From NCBI GenBank assembly GCA_024235695.1, contig JACKLX010000004.1, forward strand, positions 186,001-250,000: a stretch of 64,000 nucleotides of DNA, in the 5' to 3' direction. Origin of the DNA: Accumulibacter sp. Lineage in GTDB: Bacteria; Pseudomonadota; Gammaproteobacteria; Burkholderiales; Rhodocyclaceae. Below are positions 1 through 9,619 of this stretch, piece by piece (position 1 is the stretch's first letter; each line of letters starts with the position of its first letter). The translations under genes and the position numbers were made by a program. The notes beneath the pieces were generated by a model. That model was not told the origin of the DNA and did not search any database. It worked only from the letters and a program-made list of their open reading frames with translations.

Positions 1-416
1 GCGTTCAAGCCACCTGCATGCCCGCAGCCGCAGCCCCCGGTGCCGTTCGCTTCGGCCGCGGCAACGATCTCGCCGACCGACGAATTCTCGCAGGAAACGG
101 CCAGGCCGAAGGAACCTGGCTCGCGGTCACAGGCCTGCTCCGCAAGCCCCTCGAGTTGGCGCGTCAAATGCCTCTGGTCGACGATGCCGAGGTGCACGAT
201 GGCATACCTGACCGGGGCATCGCCTTCCAGCACGATGCTTGCGGCCGGCACGATGGAGACGGCAAAGAGGCCACCGCAACGAAAGACCTGTCCGGGGTAT
301 TCGGCCTTGAACAGGGCCCTGGGCTTGTCCATCACGACCTGCTTGATGAAGCTTCCGGCAAACTGGCGATTGGCCACGCCGATCGGCCAATCGACGACGT
401 TCTTGCAAGTGTTCAT
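1..416 (-). CDS. Unknown protein, C-terminus cut by the window edge
   Basis: An open frame starts at the ATG at 416 and runs off the left edge, giving about 138 residues. A good Shine-Dalgarno sequence (AAGGAG, about 9 bases upstream) fixes the start. The protein begins MNTCKNVVDW and has alternating hydrophobic stretches such as VRYAIVHLGIV. Its visible end is rich in glycine and cysteine (GTGGCGCGHAGG), which could bind a metal. I do not recognise a family. No partner gene is visible in the window, because the next 800 bases upstream appear empty. The gene itself is likely real, given the ribosome site and a sensible composition. No function is proposed. Confidence 0.6.
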   Translation of the reverse strand, partial: MNTCKNVVDWPIGVANRQFAGSFIKQVVMDKPRALFKAEYPGQVFRCGGLFAVSIVPAASIVLEGDAPVRYAIVHLGIVDQRHLTRQLEGLAEQACDREPGSFGLAVSCENSSVGEIVAAAEANGTGGCGCGHAGGLN

Positions 417-1240
417 TTTCCTGACTCCTTTGCTTTCATGGTTGGCACAAGGATGCGGTCGGGACCCGCGTCGCGGTGGTCGCCATGCGGCGTAGCGATC
501 GTCCATTGCCGCTCGCGGGTCAGGCAGTCGGTCGATGGTCGCTGACCGGCGGCGGCGAGCGGATCGTACGCGCCCATTTCGCTCGGGCTGCCGAGCGGAT
601 CGGCTTGCAGTGAGTTAGCGGACCTTCCAGCGAGCCACACACAGCGCGTGCGCGCAGGGCCATACCCGGCATGACCGCCTCGCCCGCGAATTCTCGCCCG
701 GCACGCGGACGCCATGGCGTTAGCACCGCGGATACCAGCGCGCCGGCGGAAACGCACGGCGACGGGGATTCCAACCCTGTCGGCAGAAATTCCGGCCTGG
801 CGTACGGCACGACACCGTCGGGAAGCCGCCTGTCGATACGTCGCACAGGCATCTTGCCGACGCTCCCGAGAACACCACCGAAGCACTTGCCCATGCCAGT
901 TCCTCCGATGTCACCCACCTGTCCGCCTTTGCGCTCGGCGACCTTGGGTGTGCTGCTTGATCGGCCTCCCGCCGTGTGCGCCGGCAGCGAGAGTTGGCAG
1001 TCGCGGCGTGGCCGATTCGTACTTCCGTGCTCGACCTCACTGGCTGTATCGACCGCCTGGCGGTGCGGAAATTCAACGCCGGCGAGCGAGTTGTCGCGGC
1101 TGCGCCAGACGATACGCTGAGCGGACTCCCGGCCAGTCGTCGCTGCGCCAGGCACCTGCAGCAGCTATCGCCAACACGGTCAATCGGGCACAGACGCAAC
1201 GATCGGCGGCTGGTCGGCGTTGCCGGCAGCTATCAGGGAA
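417..1240. other. 824-base stretch without a convincing gene
   Basis: Several overlapping reading frames are open here on both strands, as expected for high-GC DNA. None has a ribosome-binding site with a plausible protein composition; all are rich in Arg, Pro, Ser and Cys. The part at about 750-870 looks like the degenerate sequence of dispersed intergenic repeats, but I cannot confirm a second copy in this window. I see no RNA gene or terminator. Confidence 0.4.
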
Positions 1241-2026
1241 TCAGACGGGTCGATTCTTGTGGAGCAATCGCCGGACGATACCGCGCAGAAGTTTTTTTGA
1301 TTCGGCGCTCAGGCGCGCTTCGTTGCGATAGGCCAGAAAGAACCGCAGGCGTTCGGTCCGCGACCATCCTTCGGCACCCCTCGACAGCGAATAGAGGTCC
1401 CGGGTGGTAATGATCGACCTGATCGGCCGCCACTTCGCTTTTTCCAGATCGATCACACGCGCGTCAACCGTGCCGTCGGCTTCCTCTTTCACGAAGACAT
1501 GCTTCAGATACAGGCAGTTATGTTGCAATCTTGCATCGTGCATGGCGCGCAGCGTCTTTGCCACTCGGCTTATCAAGCGCGAGCGTCTGTTCTTGCCTAT
1601 CTTTCCGATCGGCTTGTAGCACTCGGCATCGAAAGGCTGATAGCCTTCAAGCTCGCGCGTAACTATGATTGCGCGCAACTTGCCATTGACCGTCTTCTGG
1701 CAATAGTAGATCGGCTCGAGCGTGCGCACGCCGAGCTTTCGAAAGTTCATCAGATTTCTGAACTCTCGTTCGAAGGTGGCAGTGAGCCTGAAGAGATTCC
1801 GCCACGAACGAAAGAAGTGGTTCTCCTGGCGTTTGACGAAAATCCCGACGCCGCGACCGTCAGGCAGGAGAATACGCGTTCTCATCACCCCGCTCCAGCC
1901 ACCTCGTCGGTAATTTGGCGGCTCGAACCAGTCGTCCTTGTTCAGCTCCCAAAGCGCTTCGAAGCTGTCCAGATGGTTATGCTGAAGTATTGGCAACCAG
2001 TCGTCGTTGACATATTCCCTGAGCAC
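1241..2026 (-). CDS. Lipopolysaccharide kinase-like protein (Kdo/WaaP, InaA type)
   Basis: This 261-residue protein resembles the Kdo/WaaP/InaA family, kinase-fold proteins that phosphorylate sugars in the lipopolysaccharide core. The catalytic-loop region reads RLQHNCLYLKH and is followed by the metal-binding-type motif VIDLEKAK. The second His and the Tyr of the family loop are kept. The position that holds the catalytic Asp in WaaP (HRDxY) appears to be Cys here (HNCLY), as in some InaA-like members, so kinase activity is uncertain. The start is a GTG at 2026, 15 bases after the stop of the methyltransferase gene, so the two are probably co-transcribed. A cytoplasmic role in envelope glycolipid modification is inferred from the family. 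Confidence 0.75.
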   Translation of the reverse strand: MLREYVNDDWLPILQHNHLDSFEALWELNKDDWFEPPNYRRGGWSGVMRTRILLPDGRGVGIFVKRQENHFFRSWRNLFRLTATFEREFRNLMNFRKLGVRTLEPIYYCQKTVNGKLRAIIVTRELEGYQPFDAECYKPIGKIGKNRRSRLISRVAKTLRAMHDARLQHNCLYLKHVFVKEEADGTVDARVIDLEKAKWRPIRSIITTRDLYSLSRGAEGWSRTERLRFFLAYRNEARLSAESKKLLRGIVRRLLHKNRPV

Positions 2027-2041
2027 GATTTCGAACGCCGA

Positions 2042-2740
2042 TCAGATTTTCTTCAGCACGTAGGTGCGCCACATGTGGTAATACTTGATGAAGTCAAGAC
2101 TCGCCTCGATCCGGAAACCATTGTCCGCGAACTCACGCTCGATGACCCTTGCCGGAATCACCAAGCGATTTTGATATTGATGCGCGTCCCTCGCTTTCTC
2201 TCGCCTGTTCCTGACCCAGGACTTGTAGTTTCCGTCGACCCAGAGCGAAATGATCACCGAATCCGATGCCACCCGATGGAACTCCTTGAGCAGTGTCGTT
2301 CGGTCTTCCGATTTCGCGAGATGATGGACGAAGCGAATGCAGAAGATGCATTCGACAAAATCATCGGCTACCGGCAAACTGAAAGCAGACGCCTGAAAAG
2401 ACGACTGGATGCGCCTGCTGATTTCCGCAGGCCGATACTTGAGGCCGGCGTCTATCATGCTCTGGCTATAATCGCTGGCATGAATCACGCGCCCCGGCTG
2501 TTCGGCGAGAGCATCCCAGAACCTGCCCGTACCGCATGGCGCATCGAGCACCGACTTGGGATTACCCGCTATTTCCAGGGCTTTGCGGGCAATCTGGTGG
2601 TCGCGCCAGTTTGAAAGCTTGCGCCAGAATTCGTTTTCGTGTTTGTCGAAATAATACTTGGCATGCGCCTCGTCGTACTTCTGCGAAAACTCCAAATCGG
2701 GGACAGGTGGATTTGCCATGTGGTGGTCTTGATCAGTCAT
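2042..2740 (-). CDS. Class I SAM-dependent methyltransferase
   Basis: This 232-residue protein has the S-adenosylmethionine-binding motif I as VLDAPCGTGRFWD (about residues 65-77). An acidic residue follows the second strand (HASDYSQSM), and the later strand motif is FVECIFCIRFVHHL. It fits the UbiE/small-molecule methyltransferase group in size and fold. The substrate is unknown. It lies directly upstream of the WaaP/InaA-like kinase, so modification of a cell-envelope sugar or lipid is a reasonable guess, but only from context. The ATG at 2740 is used; an in-frame ATG at 2719 is also possible, since neither has a strong ribosome site. Confidence 0.8.
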   Translation of the reverse strand: MTDQDHHMANPPVPDLEFSQKYDEAHAKYYFDKHENEFWRKLSNWRDHQIARKALEIAGNPKSVLDAPCGTGRFWDALAEQPGRVIHASDYSQSMIDAGLKYRPAEISRRIQSSFQASAFSLPVADDFVECIFCIRFVHHLAKSEDRTTLLKEFHRVASDSVIISLWVDGNYKSWVRNRREKARDAHQYQNRLVIPARVIEREFADNGFRIEASLDFIKYYHMWRTYVLKKI

Positions 2741-2900
2741 TGAGGGGCGTTGTCCGTGTGGACAGGACCGTCATTATAGGTCAAGAAGCGGCGCCCCCGG
2801 AGCCGGCGAAAGATCGCTGACGGTGGCACGCTGGCCAATCGACCGCCGCGGCGAGCGGTCGGAGAAAGCGCGAGGCCGCCAGCGCTGCCGGCAGGCGCCG

Positions 2901-3389
2901 TCAGACCGCAGCGCGCCTGGCCAGCCAGTCGCTGACCGCCAGGCCGGTGCCGAAATCCCAGGCCTTGAGCTTCGCGGGCGCGATCAGGCGGAACTCGGCA
3001 AGCTCCTCGTTCAGGCGGATTTCCCCATCACAGACGACATGGTAGGCAATGATCACCTCGTGTTTGCGGGCAAAGGGGTAGACGCCGATCAGCGTCGTCG
3101 CCAGCACCTCCAGGCCCAGCTCTTCCTTGACCTCGCGCGCGACGCCGACGACCGGGTCTTCACCACGCTCGAGAAAACCGGTGATCAGGCCAAAGGCGCC
3201 CGCCACCCAGGCCTGGTTGCGCGCCAGCACGACGCGGCCCCGGTACTCGACCAGCGCCGCCAGCACCGGCGCCGGGTTGTCCCAATGCACGAAGCCACAA
3301 CCGGCGTGGCAGACGAGGCGCTGCAAGCCACCCTCCTGGCTGCCTTCGAGCCGGGCGCCACAGTACGGGCAGAATTGCCAGACGCTCAT
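2901..3389 (-). CDS. NUDIX hydrolase with an N-terminal zinc ribbon
   Basis: The protein has 162 residues from the ATG at 3389. A complete NUDIX box lies at residues 71-93: G, five residues, E, seven residues, then REVKEELGL. This binds Mg and cleaves nucleoside diphosphates linked to another group. Cysteines 7, 10, 27 and 31 form a zinc-ribbon-like N-terminus similar to that of NADH pyrophosphatase, but the protein is much shorter than NudC. The substrate is therefore open (NADH, ADP-ribose or another nucleotide). The start codon overlaps the TGA of the threonine aldolase gene (ATGA), so translation is probably coupled. Confidence 0.88.
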   Translation of the reverse strand: MSVWQFCPYCGARLEGSQEGGLQRLVCHAGCGFVHWDNPAPVLAALVEYRGRVVLARNQAWVAGAFGLITGFLERGEDPVVGVAREVKEELGLEVLATTLIGVYPFARKHEVIIAYHVVCDGEIRLNEELAEFRLIAPAKLKAWDFGTGLAVSDWLARRAAV

Positions 3390-4420
3390 GACTCCTCGCC
3401 CGCAAGCTGACGAATGTCGGCCAGCAGCCGATCGACGGTCTCCGGCGCGGTATCCCAGCCACACATGAATCGTGCGCCACCGGCCGCTATGAAGGTGTAG
3501 AAAAGCCAGCCACGTGCGCGCAGTCCCTGCTCCACCCCGCTCGGCAGTTCAACGAAGACACCGTTGGCCTCGACCGGAAACAACAGTCGCAGGCCGGTGA
3601 TCCCGACCAGTCCGCTGGCCAGTCGCTGCGCCATCGCATTGGCATGAGCGGCGTGTCGCAGCCAGGCGCCATTTTCGAGAATTCCGAGCCACGGCGCCGA
3701 AAGGAAGCGCATCTTCGAAGCCAGCTGTCCGGCCTGCTTGCAGCGATAGGCAAAGTCGTCGGCCAGCCGGCGGTCGAAGAACACCACCGCCTCGCCAACC
3801 GGCAGGCCCATCTTGGTACCACCGAAGCACAGTACATCGACGCCTGCACGCCAGGTCAGTTCGGCCGCGCTGACGCCGCTGCCGGCGACCGCATTGGCGA
3901 AGCGCGCGCCGTCCATGTGCACGCGCAGACCGAGTTCACGCGCCGTATCGGCAATCGCCCGCAGTTCTGCCGGACGATAGACGGTACCCACCTCGCTGGC
4001 CTGCGTCAGCGTTACCACTTTCGGTTTCGGATAGTGGATATCGCTGCGCCGGGTCACCACCTCGGTGATCGCCGCCGGCGTCAGCTTGCCGCGGTCGCCG
4101 GCGACCGCCAATAGCCTGGCGCCGTTGGAGAAGAACTGCGGTGCGCCGCATTCGTCGGTCTCGACGTGCGCCAACTGGTGGCAGATGACGCTATGGTAGG
4201 ACTGGCAGAGCGCGGCGAGCGCCAGGGAATTGGCCGCCGTACCGTTGAAGACGAAATAGACGTCGCAGTCGGTTTCGAACACCTCGCGCAGGCGGTCGGC
4301 CACGCGCAGGGTCCACTGATCGTCGCCGTACGAGCGCGCATGCCCGTCATTGGCGGCCAGCAGTGCCGCCAGCGCCTCCGGGCAGATGCCGGCGTAGTTG
4401 TCACTCGCGAAGTGCTGCAT
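3386..4420 (-). CDS. ltaE: Low-specificity L-threonine aldolase
   Basis: This 344-residue PLP enzyme splits L-threonine and related beta-hydroxy amino acids into glycine and an aldehyde. It closely matches the Pseudomonas-type family in layout: it opens with FASDNYAGICPEA and has the PLP-lysine motif FGGTKMG (Lys about residue 203). Other conserved stretches are HVETDECGAP and GGARFMCGWDT. The ATG at 4420 gives the family's usual N-terminus. An in-frame ATG at 4453 lies inside a five-copy 10-base repeat and would add 11 non-conserved residues. The stop overlaps the start of the NUDIX gene, so the two form an operon. Confidence 0.92.
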   Translation of the reverse strand: MQHFASDNYAGICPEALAALLAANDGHARSYGDDQWTLRVADRLREVFETDCDVYFVFNGTAANSLALAALCQSYHSVICHQLAHVETDECGAPQFFSNGARLLAVAGDRGKLTPAAITEVVTRRSDIHYPKPKVVTLTQASEVGTVYRPAELRAIADTARELGLRVHMDGARFANAVAGSGVSAAELTWRAGVDVLCFGGTKMGLPVGEAVVFFDRRLADDFAYRCKQAGQLASKMRFLSAPWLGILENGAWLRHAAHANAMAQRLASGLVGITGLRLLFPVEANGVFVELPSGVEQGLRARGWLFYTFIAAGGARFMCGWDTAPETVDRLLADIRQLAGEES

Positions 4421-4450
4421 CGTCCGACCTCGTCGCGCCTCGTCGTGGCT

Positions 4451-4500
4451 CATGCTGCCTCATGCTGCCTCATGCTGCCTCATGCTGTCTCATGCTGCCT
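4451..4500. repeat. Five-copy 10-base tandem repeat upstream of the threonine aldolase
   Basis: Five direct copies of CATGCTGCCT run without a gap; the fourth has one change (CATGCTGTCT). Read on the minus strand, each unit carries AGG followed by ATG, so the array places several potential start codons just ahead of the aldolase gene. The unit length is not a multiple of three. Slippage could therefore alter the leader without changing the downstream coding frame. Confidence 0.9.
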
Positions 4501-4610
4501 CGTCCGTTTTCCCGATCGGCGTCGGCATTCGGTGGACGCACAGCGACCAGCGCGATCGGCCGGGTCGGCGCGATCGATGGCCGGGATGCCCGCCAACAGT
4601 GCATGCGGGA

Positions 4611-7241
4611 CTACAGCCGCTGCTCGACCCATTCGCGTACCGACGCCAGCGCCACCGGCAGTCCTGCCGGGTCGTTTCCGCCCGCCTGTGCCATGTCCGG
4701 ACGGCCGCCGCCCCTGCCGCCAACCTGGCGGGCGACCATGTTCACCAGCTCGCCGGCCTTGACCCTGCCGGTCAGGTCGGCGGTGACCCCGGCGATCAGC
4801 GTCACCTTGCCATCGGCCGCCGAGGCGAGGACGATCACCGCGCTGCGCAGCTTGTCGCGCAGCTTGTCGATCGCCGAACGCAAGCTGTCGACGCTGGCAC
4901 CTTCCATGAGCGCTGCCAGCACGCGTGCGCCCTTGACCTCGACCGCCTGACCGAGCAGATCGTCACCCTGCGCCGACGCCATTTTCGCCTTCAGACGCGC
5001 CAGTTCCTTTTCCAGCAAGCGGACATTGTCGAGCACCTGCGCAAGCTTCGCCGGCACCTCCGCCAGCGGCGCCTTGAAAGCCGCCGCCGCTTCGCTCAGC
5101 AGCGCCTGCTGCTGCTGCACGAACGCCAACGCCGCCTCACCGGTGACCGCCTCGACGCGTCTGACACCGGCCGCAACGCCGGTTTCGGAAACGATCTTGA
5201 ACAGCCCGATGTCGCCACTGCGGCGAACGTGTACACCGCCGCAGAGTTCGGTTGATGAACCGATGGTCAACACCCGCACCTGGTCGCCGTACTTCTCGCC
5301 AAAGAGCATCATCGCACCCGAATTCCGGGCCTCTTCGATTGCCATGATGCGTGCTTCGGTCGCCGCGTTGGCGCGAATCTCGTCATTGACGAGACACTCG
5401 ACGCGGCGGATCTCGTCGGCGCTCAACGGCGCATTGTGCGCGAAGTCGAAACGCGTCTTCTCGGGGTCGACCAGCGAGCCTTTCTGCTGCACATGCGCGC
5501 CGAGCACTTCGCGCAGCGCCTTGTGCATCAGGTGGGTCGCCGAGTGATTGCGGACGGTGCGCGCCCGCGCCAGCGCGTCTACCCGGGCAGCGACCCGGTC
5601 GCCCAGCCTGACGAGCCCCGTCCTGACGACGCCCTGATGACCGAAAACGGCCGCCTGGACCTTCTGGGTGTCCTCGACGGCGAAGATGCCGCTAGCCGTC
5701 TGCAGGACGCCGCGATCACCGACCTGGCCACCGGACTCGGCATAAAAAGGCGTTTCGTCGAGGATCACGACGCCAAGCTCGCCTTCCTTGAGTTCATCGA
5801 CCGGGCTGCCGTCGCGGTAGAGCGCCAGCACCTGACCGTTGAAGTCGAGCGTCTCGTAACCGTGGAAGCCGGTTGCCGGTCCGCTGTAGTCGAGTGCGGC
5901 AGCCATCCTGAACTTGCCGGCGGCGCGTGCCTGCTCCTTCTGCTGCGCCATCGCCGCCGTGAAAGCGGCGACGTCTACGCTGACGCCGCGTTCGCGGCAG
6001 ACGTCGGCCGTCAGGTCGAGCGGGAAACCGAAGGTATCGTGCAACTTGAACGCCGTCACGCCGCTGAGCACGCCGGCACCAGCCAGGGCCGCGAGTTCGC
6101 TTTCGAGAATGCTCATCCCGTGCTCGATGGTTTCGAAGAAACGCACCTCTTCCTGGCGCAGCACTTCGCTGATGCGCTGCTCGCTGCTGACCAGTTCGGG
6201 GTACGCCGCGCCCATTTCGGCGACCAGGTCGGGGACCATTCGGTGAAAGAACGCCGCTCGCGCGCCGAGCTTGTAGCCGTGCCGAATGGCCCGCCGGATG
6301 ATCCGCCGCAAGACGTAGCCACGCCCTTCGTTGCCGGGAATGACGCCATCGGCGAGCAGGAAGGAGCAGGCGCGAATGTGGTCGGCGAGCACCCGCAGTG
6401 ACGGGCTGTCCGGATCGGCAGCCGAGGTCTCGCGGGCAGCGGCAGCGATCAGGCGGACGAACAGGTCGATCTCGTAATTGCTGTGCACGTGCTGCAGTAC
6501 CGCCGCAGTCCGCTCTAGCCCCATGCCGGTGTCGACCGACGGCTTCGGCAGCGGATGCATGACGCCCGCCTCGTCACGGTTGAACTGCATGAAGACGTTG
6601 TTCCAGATTTCGATGTAGCGGTCACCCTCTTGGTCGGGCGAACCCGGCGGCCCGCCGGCAATGCCTTCGCCGTGATCGTAGAAGATCTCCGAGCACGGAC
6701 CGCAGGGACCGGTATCGCCCATCATCCAGAAATTGTCGGAAGCGTAGCGCTCGCCCTTGTTGTCGCCGATGCGGATCACCCGCTCCGCCGGCACGCCGAT
6801 CTCCCGGGTCCAGATGTCGTAGGCCTCGTCATCCTCGGCGTAGACAGTCACCCACAGGCGGTCGGCCGGCAGTCGGTACACGTCGACCAGCAACTCCCAG
6901 GCGTAGCGAATCGCGTCCAGCTTGAAGTAATCGCCAAACGAGAAATTGCCGAGCATTTCGAAGAAGGTATGGTGACGCGCGGTGTAGCCGACGTTCTCGA
7001 GGTCGTTGTGCTTGCCACCGGCGCGAACGCATTTCTGCGAGGTCGTCGCGCGCAGGTAGGGCCGCTTGTCGAAGCCCAGGAAGACGTCCTTGAACTGGTT
7101 CATGCCGGCGTTGGTGAACAGCAGCGTCGGATCAGCATGCGGCACCAGCGAACTCGAAGCGACGATCTGGTGGCCCTTCGATTCGAAGAACCGGAGAAAT
7201 TTCTCGCGGATTTCCGCGCTGCTCATGGTGGGGCTTTTCAT
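4611..7241 (-). CDS. alaS: Alanyl-tRNA synthetase
   Basis: AlaS charges tRNA-Ala with alanine and edits Ser/Gly misacylation. The 876 residues match the family's usual length. The class II catalytic domain begins with the typical [15 protein letters not shown] and includes [11 protein letters not shown] and the [19 protein letters not shown] region. The editing domain carries the zinc-binding HSATH motif and the later ELCGGVH (Cys-x3-His). A coiled C-terminal C-Ala domain ends the protein. The ATG at 7241 is used; ATG 7226 is an alternative and the ribosome site is weak for both. The gene stands alone, upstream of the aldolase cluster. Confidence 0.97.
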   Translation of the reverse strand: MKSPTMSSAEIREKFLRFFESKGHQIVASSSLVPHADPTLLFTNAGMNQFKDVFLGFDKRPYLRATTSQKCVRAGGKHNDLENVGYTARHHTFFEMLGNFSFGDYFKLDAIRYAWELLVDVYRLPADRLWVTVYAEDDEAYDIWTREIGVPAERVIRIGDNKGERYASDNFWMMGDTGPCGPCSEIFYDHGEGIAGGPPGSPDQEGDRYIEIWNNVFMQFNRDEAGVMHPLPKPSVDTGMGLERTAAVLQHVHSNYEIDLFVRLIAAAARETSAADPDSPSLRVLADHIRACSFLLADGVIPGNEGRGYVLRRIIRRAIRHGYKLGARAAFFHRMVPDLVAEMGAAYPELVSSEQRISEVLRQEEVRFFETIEHGMSILESELAALAGAGVLSGVTAFKLHDTFGFPLDLTADVCRERGVSVDVAAFTAAMAQQKEQARAAGKFRMAAALDYSGPATGFHGYETLDFNGQVLALYRDGSPVDELKEGELGVVILDETPFYAESGGQVGDRGVLQTASGIFAVEDTQKVQAAVFGHQGVVRTGLVRLGDRVAARVDALARARTVRNHSATHLMHKALREVLGAHVQQKGSLVDPEKTRFDFAHNAPLSADEIRRVECLVNDEIRANAATEARIMAIEEARNSGAMMLFGEKYGDQVRVLTIGSSTELCGGVHVRRSGDIGLFKIVSETGVAAGVRRVEAVTGEAALAFVQQQQALLSEAAAAFKAPLAEVPAKLAQVLDNVRLLEKELARLKAKMASAQGDDLLGQAVEVKGARVLAALMEGASVDSLRSAIDKLRDKLRSAVIVLASAADGKVTLIAGVTADLTGRVKAGELVNMVARQVGGRGGGRPDMAQAGGNDPAGLPVALASVREWVEQRL

Positions 7242-7403
7242 CGCATCATCTACCGTACCCCGCTCGGGGGCGTTGAAAAAGCTGCGATTCTAACGTGAAA
7301 GCCTCCCCTGCGACCGGCCAATCGCCCTTCGCGCACTGCCGGCGGTGGCCGCGCAGCACGACGCAGGCCGCGCCATCGGGCCGCAAGCCCGGGGCAAGCG
7401 GTG

Positions 7404-8147
7404 TCAGCTTTCGCCGAGGCAGTCGATGCGATCGCTGAACACCGCCATCACGCCTCGCCGGAAAAGCCTCGTTGCCGCCTGCGTTTGGTTGACCGTGTAG
7501 CACAGTACCGGGATACCGTTCGCCCGGGCTGCCCGCAGCACTTCGTCGTCAAGTAGCGTGGCGTCGCAGTGCAGGCTCAGCGCGCCGACCCGATTGACGC
7601 GCGCCAGCCAATCCGCTGGCGGACGCTCGAAAAGGCTGCCGAGCGGCATTTCAGGCGCCGCCTCGCGCGCCGCCAGCAGCGCCGTTTCCGAAAACGAGGA
7701 GAGCAGCGGCAATTCGGTACCAGCCCACAACTCGCGCGCGCAACCGGCAACGACCGCGCCGGTCGCCGCTTCGTGACCGGCCGCCGGTTTGATTTCGACA
7801 TTGGCCATCAGGCCGAGCTGCCGGCAAAGCTGCGCCGCCGACTCGAAGCTCGGCAGCGGTTCGCCAGCGAACGCTGGATGCCGGCGAGCGCCGGCGTCGA
7901 GGACGCGCAAGTCAGCGTCGGAGGTCTTGCAGACCGCGCCGACGCCGTCCGTCGTGCGCTCCAGCGACTCATCGTGAATCAACCACGGCGAACCGTCCGC
8001 CGACAGCATGACGTCGAACTCGACGGCCCGGACGCCCAGGCGGGCGGCGATGCGCAGCCCGGCGAGCGTGTTCTCGGGCGCCAGCGCACCGCCGCAGCGA
8101 TGCGCGAAGACACGCGGCAAGGACCAGCCAAGCCGCGGCCGAATCAC
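7404..8147 (-). CDS. ugpQ: Glycerophosphodiester phosphodiesterase
   Basis: The enzyme hydrolyses glycerophosphodiesters (deacylated phospholipids) to glycerol-3-phosphate and an alcohol. Its 247 residues fit cytoplasmic UgpQ. The first catalytic block reads FAHRCGGALAPENT, the second EFDVMLSADG, and LIHDESLERTTDG supplies the second His. NVEIKP gives the acidic metal ligand. The GTG start at 8147 overlaps the TGA of ugpB (GTGA), so translation is coupled to the glycerol-3-phosphate binding protein. There is no signal peptide, consistent with action on imported substrates. Confidence 0.92.
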   Translation of the reverse strand: MIRPRLGWSLPRVFAHRCGGALAPENTLAGLRIAARLGVRAVEFDVMLSADGSPWLIHDESLERTTDGVGAVCKTSDADLRVLDAGARRHPAFAGEPLPSFESAAQLCRQLGLMANVEIKPAAGHEAATGAVVAGCARELWAGTELPLLSSFSETALLAAREAAPEMPLGSLFERPPADWLARVNRVGALSLHCDATLLDDEVLRAARANGIPVLCYTVNQTQAATRLFRRGVMAVFSDRIDCLGES

Positions 8148-9403
8148 TTCAGCACTTGCCCCTTGAGCGCTGCCGGCAGGACGACGTTACCGCGCTCGAC
8201 GGCATTGTCGAGCGCCTCCTTGGCAGGCTTCGTGCCAGCCCACGCGGCTTCCAGCTCCTCCTCGACGATCACCCGCACCGGCTCGATCTGCGAGACGCGC
8301 AACTCCCGCAGGGCGCCCTTGCCCTGTAGCTGCAGATAAGCGACATCGAGACCCGCGACATCGGCCCGCAGCAGCTGGCTGTCGGCCGCTGCGCGAGCCA
8401 CCGGAGTCAGCGGCAGGAAGCCCCCCAGAGCGGTGAACTCGACCTGCAGGTCGGGCTCCAGCAGGAAGCTGACGAAGCGCGCCACGCCCTTGTATTCGGC
8501 CGCCTTCTTGCCGGCACCTACCCACAAGGAAGCGCCATCAGCCAGCGTCTGCTGCGGCGTGCCTTGCACATCATCGTGGTAGGGCAGCGCCGAAACACCG
8601 GTTTCGACCTTGCGACCTTCGGACAAGGTGCTGAACAGCGAAGACGCGCTGGTCAGCATGCCGCACTCGCCGGCGGCAAAGCGCCGGTCGGCTTCATCGC
8701 GGCGACCGAAATAGGTGAAGAACTTGGCTTTCGACCAGGTGGTCAGCATCGCCGTGTGCTTGACCTGAACCAGACCGTTGAAGTCCAGCTTGCCCTTGGC
8801 GGTTGCCACCTCGGCGCCGTTCCAGGCGCTGAGATTGTCGATATGCACCCAGGCCGGCCACGACGTGGTGTAGGGGCAGGTGCTGCCCGAATCGAACAGC
8901 TTGTCGGCGGCCTTTTGCGCTTCCGCCCAGGTCTTTGGCGGCTTCTCGGGGTCAAGGCCGGCTTTGCGGAACGCCGCCTTGTTGATGTACAGGACCGGCG
9001 TGGACAAGGCCACCGGCAGGGCGAAGAGGTTGCCCTTCCTGTCGCCAAGACCGACCCGCAGCTCCGGCGACAGTTTGCGTCCGTCGAAGGGTTCCTTGGC
9101 CTGCTGCATCACCTGATACAGGGGCTTGAACTCCTCCTTGGCGGCCATGAACTGCGCCTGCTCTTCGCGCGTCACCAGGTTGAGGTGTTTCGGTGCGTCA
9201 CCGTCGACACGGCGCACGACCTTCAGCTGGTAATCCTTCTGTCGCGAATTGAAACGCTCGACGACCTTCTCGAGTCGCTCGCCGCGCTCCTCGTCAAGCC
9301 GGTGCGATAGGTCGATTTCGATTGGCGCCGCAGCCAGGGCCAATGCAAAGGGGGCAGCAAGAGCGAATGCCACCGCGGAGGAGAGAATAGTGTGCAGGCG
9401 CAT
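8144..9403 (-). CDS. ugpB: sn-Glycerol-3-phosphate ABC transporter, periplasmic binding protein
   Basis: This 419-residue solute-binding protein begins with a Sec signal peptide (MRLHTILSS, then an Ala/Leu-rich core). Family 1 ABC binding-protein features follow, such as NLFALPVALSTPVLYINK and the CPYTTSWPAWVHIDN region typical of UgpB. UgpB binds glycerol-3-phosphate or glycerophosphodiesters in the periplasm. The ATG at 9403 has an AGGGA ribosome site. It is followed directly by ugpQ. The membrane subunits ugpA and ugpE and the ATPase ugpC are not adjacent, so they must lie elsewhere if the system works. Confidence 0.93.
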   Translation of the reverse strand: MRLHTILSSAVAFALAAPFALALAAAPIEIDLSHRLDEERGERLEKVVERFNSRQKDYQLKVVRRVDGDAPKHLNLVTREEQAQFMAAKEEFKPLYQVMQQAKEPFDGRKLSPELRVGLGDRKGNLFALPVALSTPVLYINKAAFRKAGLDPEKPPKTWAEAQKAADKLFDSGSTCPYTTSWPAWVHIDNLSAWNGAEVATAKGKLDFNGLVQVKHTAMLTTWSKAKFFTYFGRRDEADRRFAAGECGMLTSASSLFSTLSEGRKVETGVSALPYHDDVQGTPQQTLADGASLWVGAGKKAAEYKGVARFVSFLLEPDLQVEFTALGGFLPLTPVARAAADSQLLRADVAGLDVAYLQLQGKGALRELRVSQIEPVRVIVEEELEAAWAGTKPAKEALDNAVERGNVVLPAALKGQVLK

Positions 9404-9436
9404 GGCGATCCCTGAAAACAAAATGGACAGCCTCGC

Positions 9437-9442
9437 ATTATA
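9437..9442 (-). promoter_or_regulatory. Candidate -10 element for ugpB-ugpQ
   Basis: A perfect TATAAT lies 34 bases ahead of the ugpB start codon on the minus strand. No good -35 hexamer sits at the usual distance, so this is only a candidate, possibly activator dependent. Confidence 0.35.
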
Positions 9443-9619
9443 GCCGCAGCTTGCGGCAAATCGACGTACCGTTTGTCGGTGAATCCCGAGCCGGGCGTAC
9501 GCCGGCGCGGCCAGCGACTCAACAGGCGGCAGTGCCTGTCGGCGACGCCCCGGCCTGCCGACAGGCTCTCGGCATTGTGGGTAAAATGGCGCATCTCCCA
9601 CCCACCTTCAGAGACCGCC

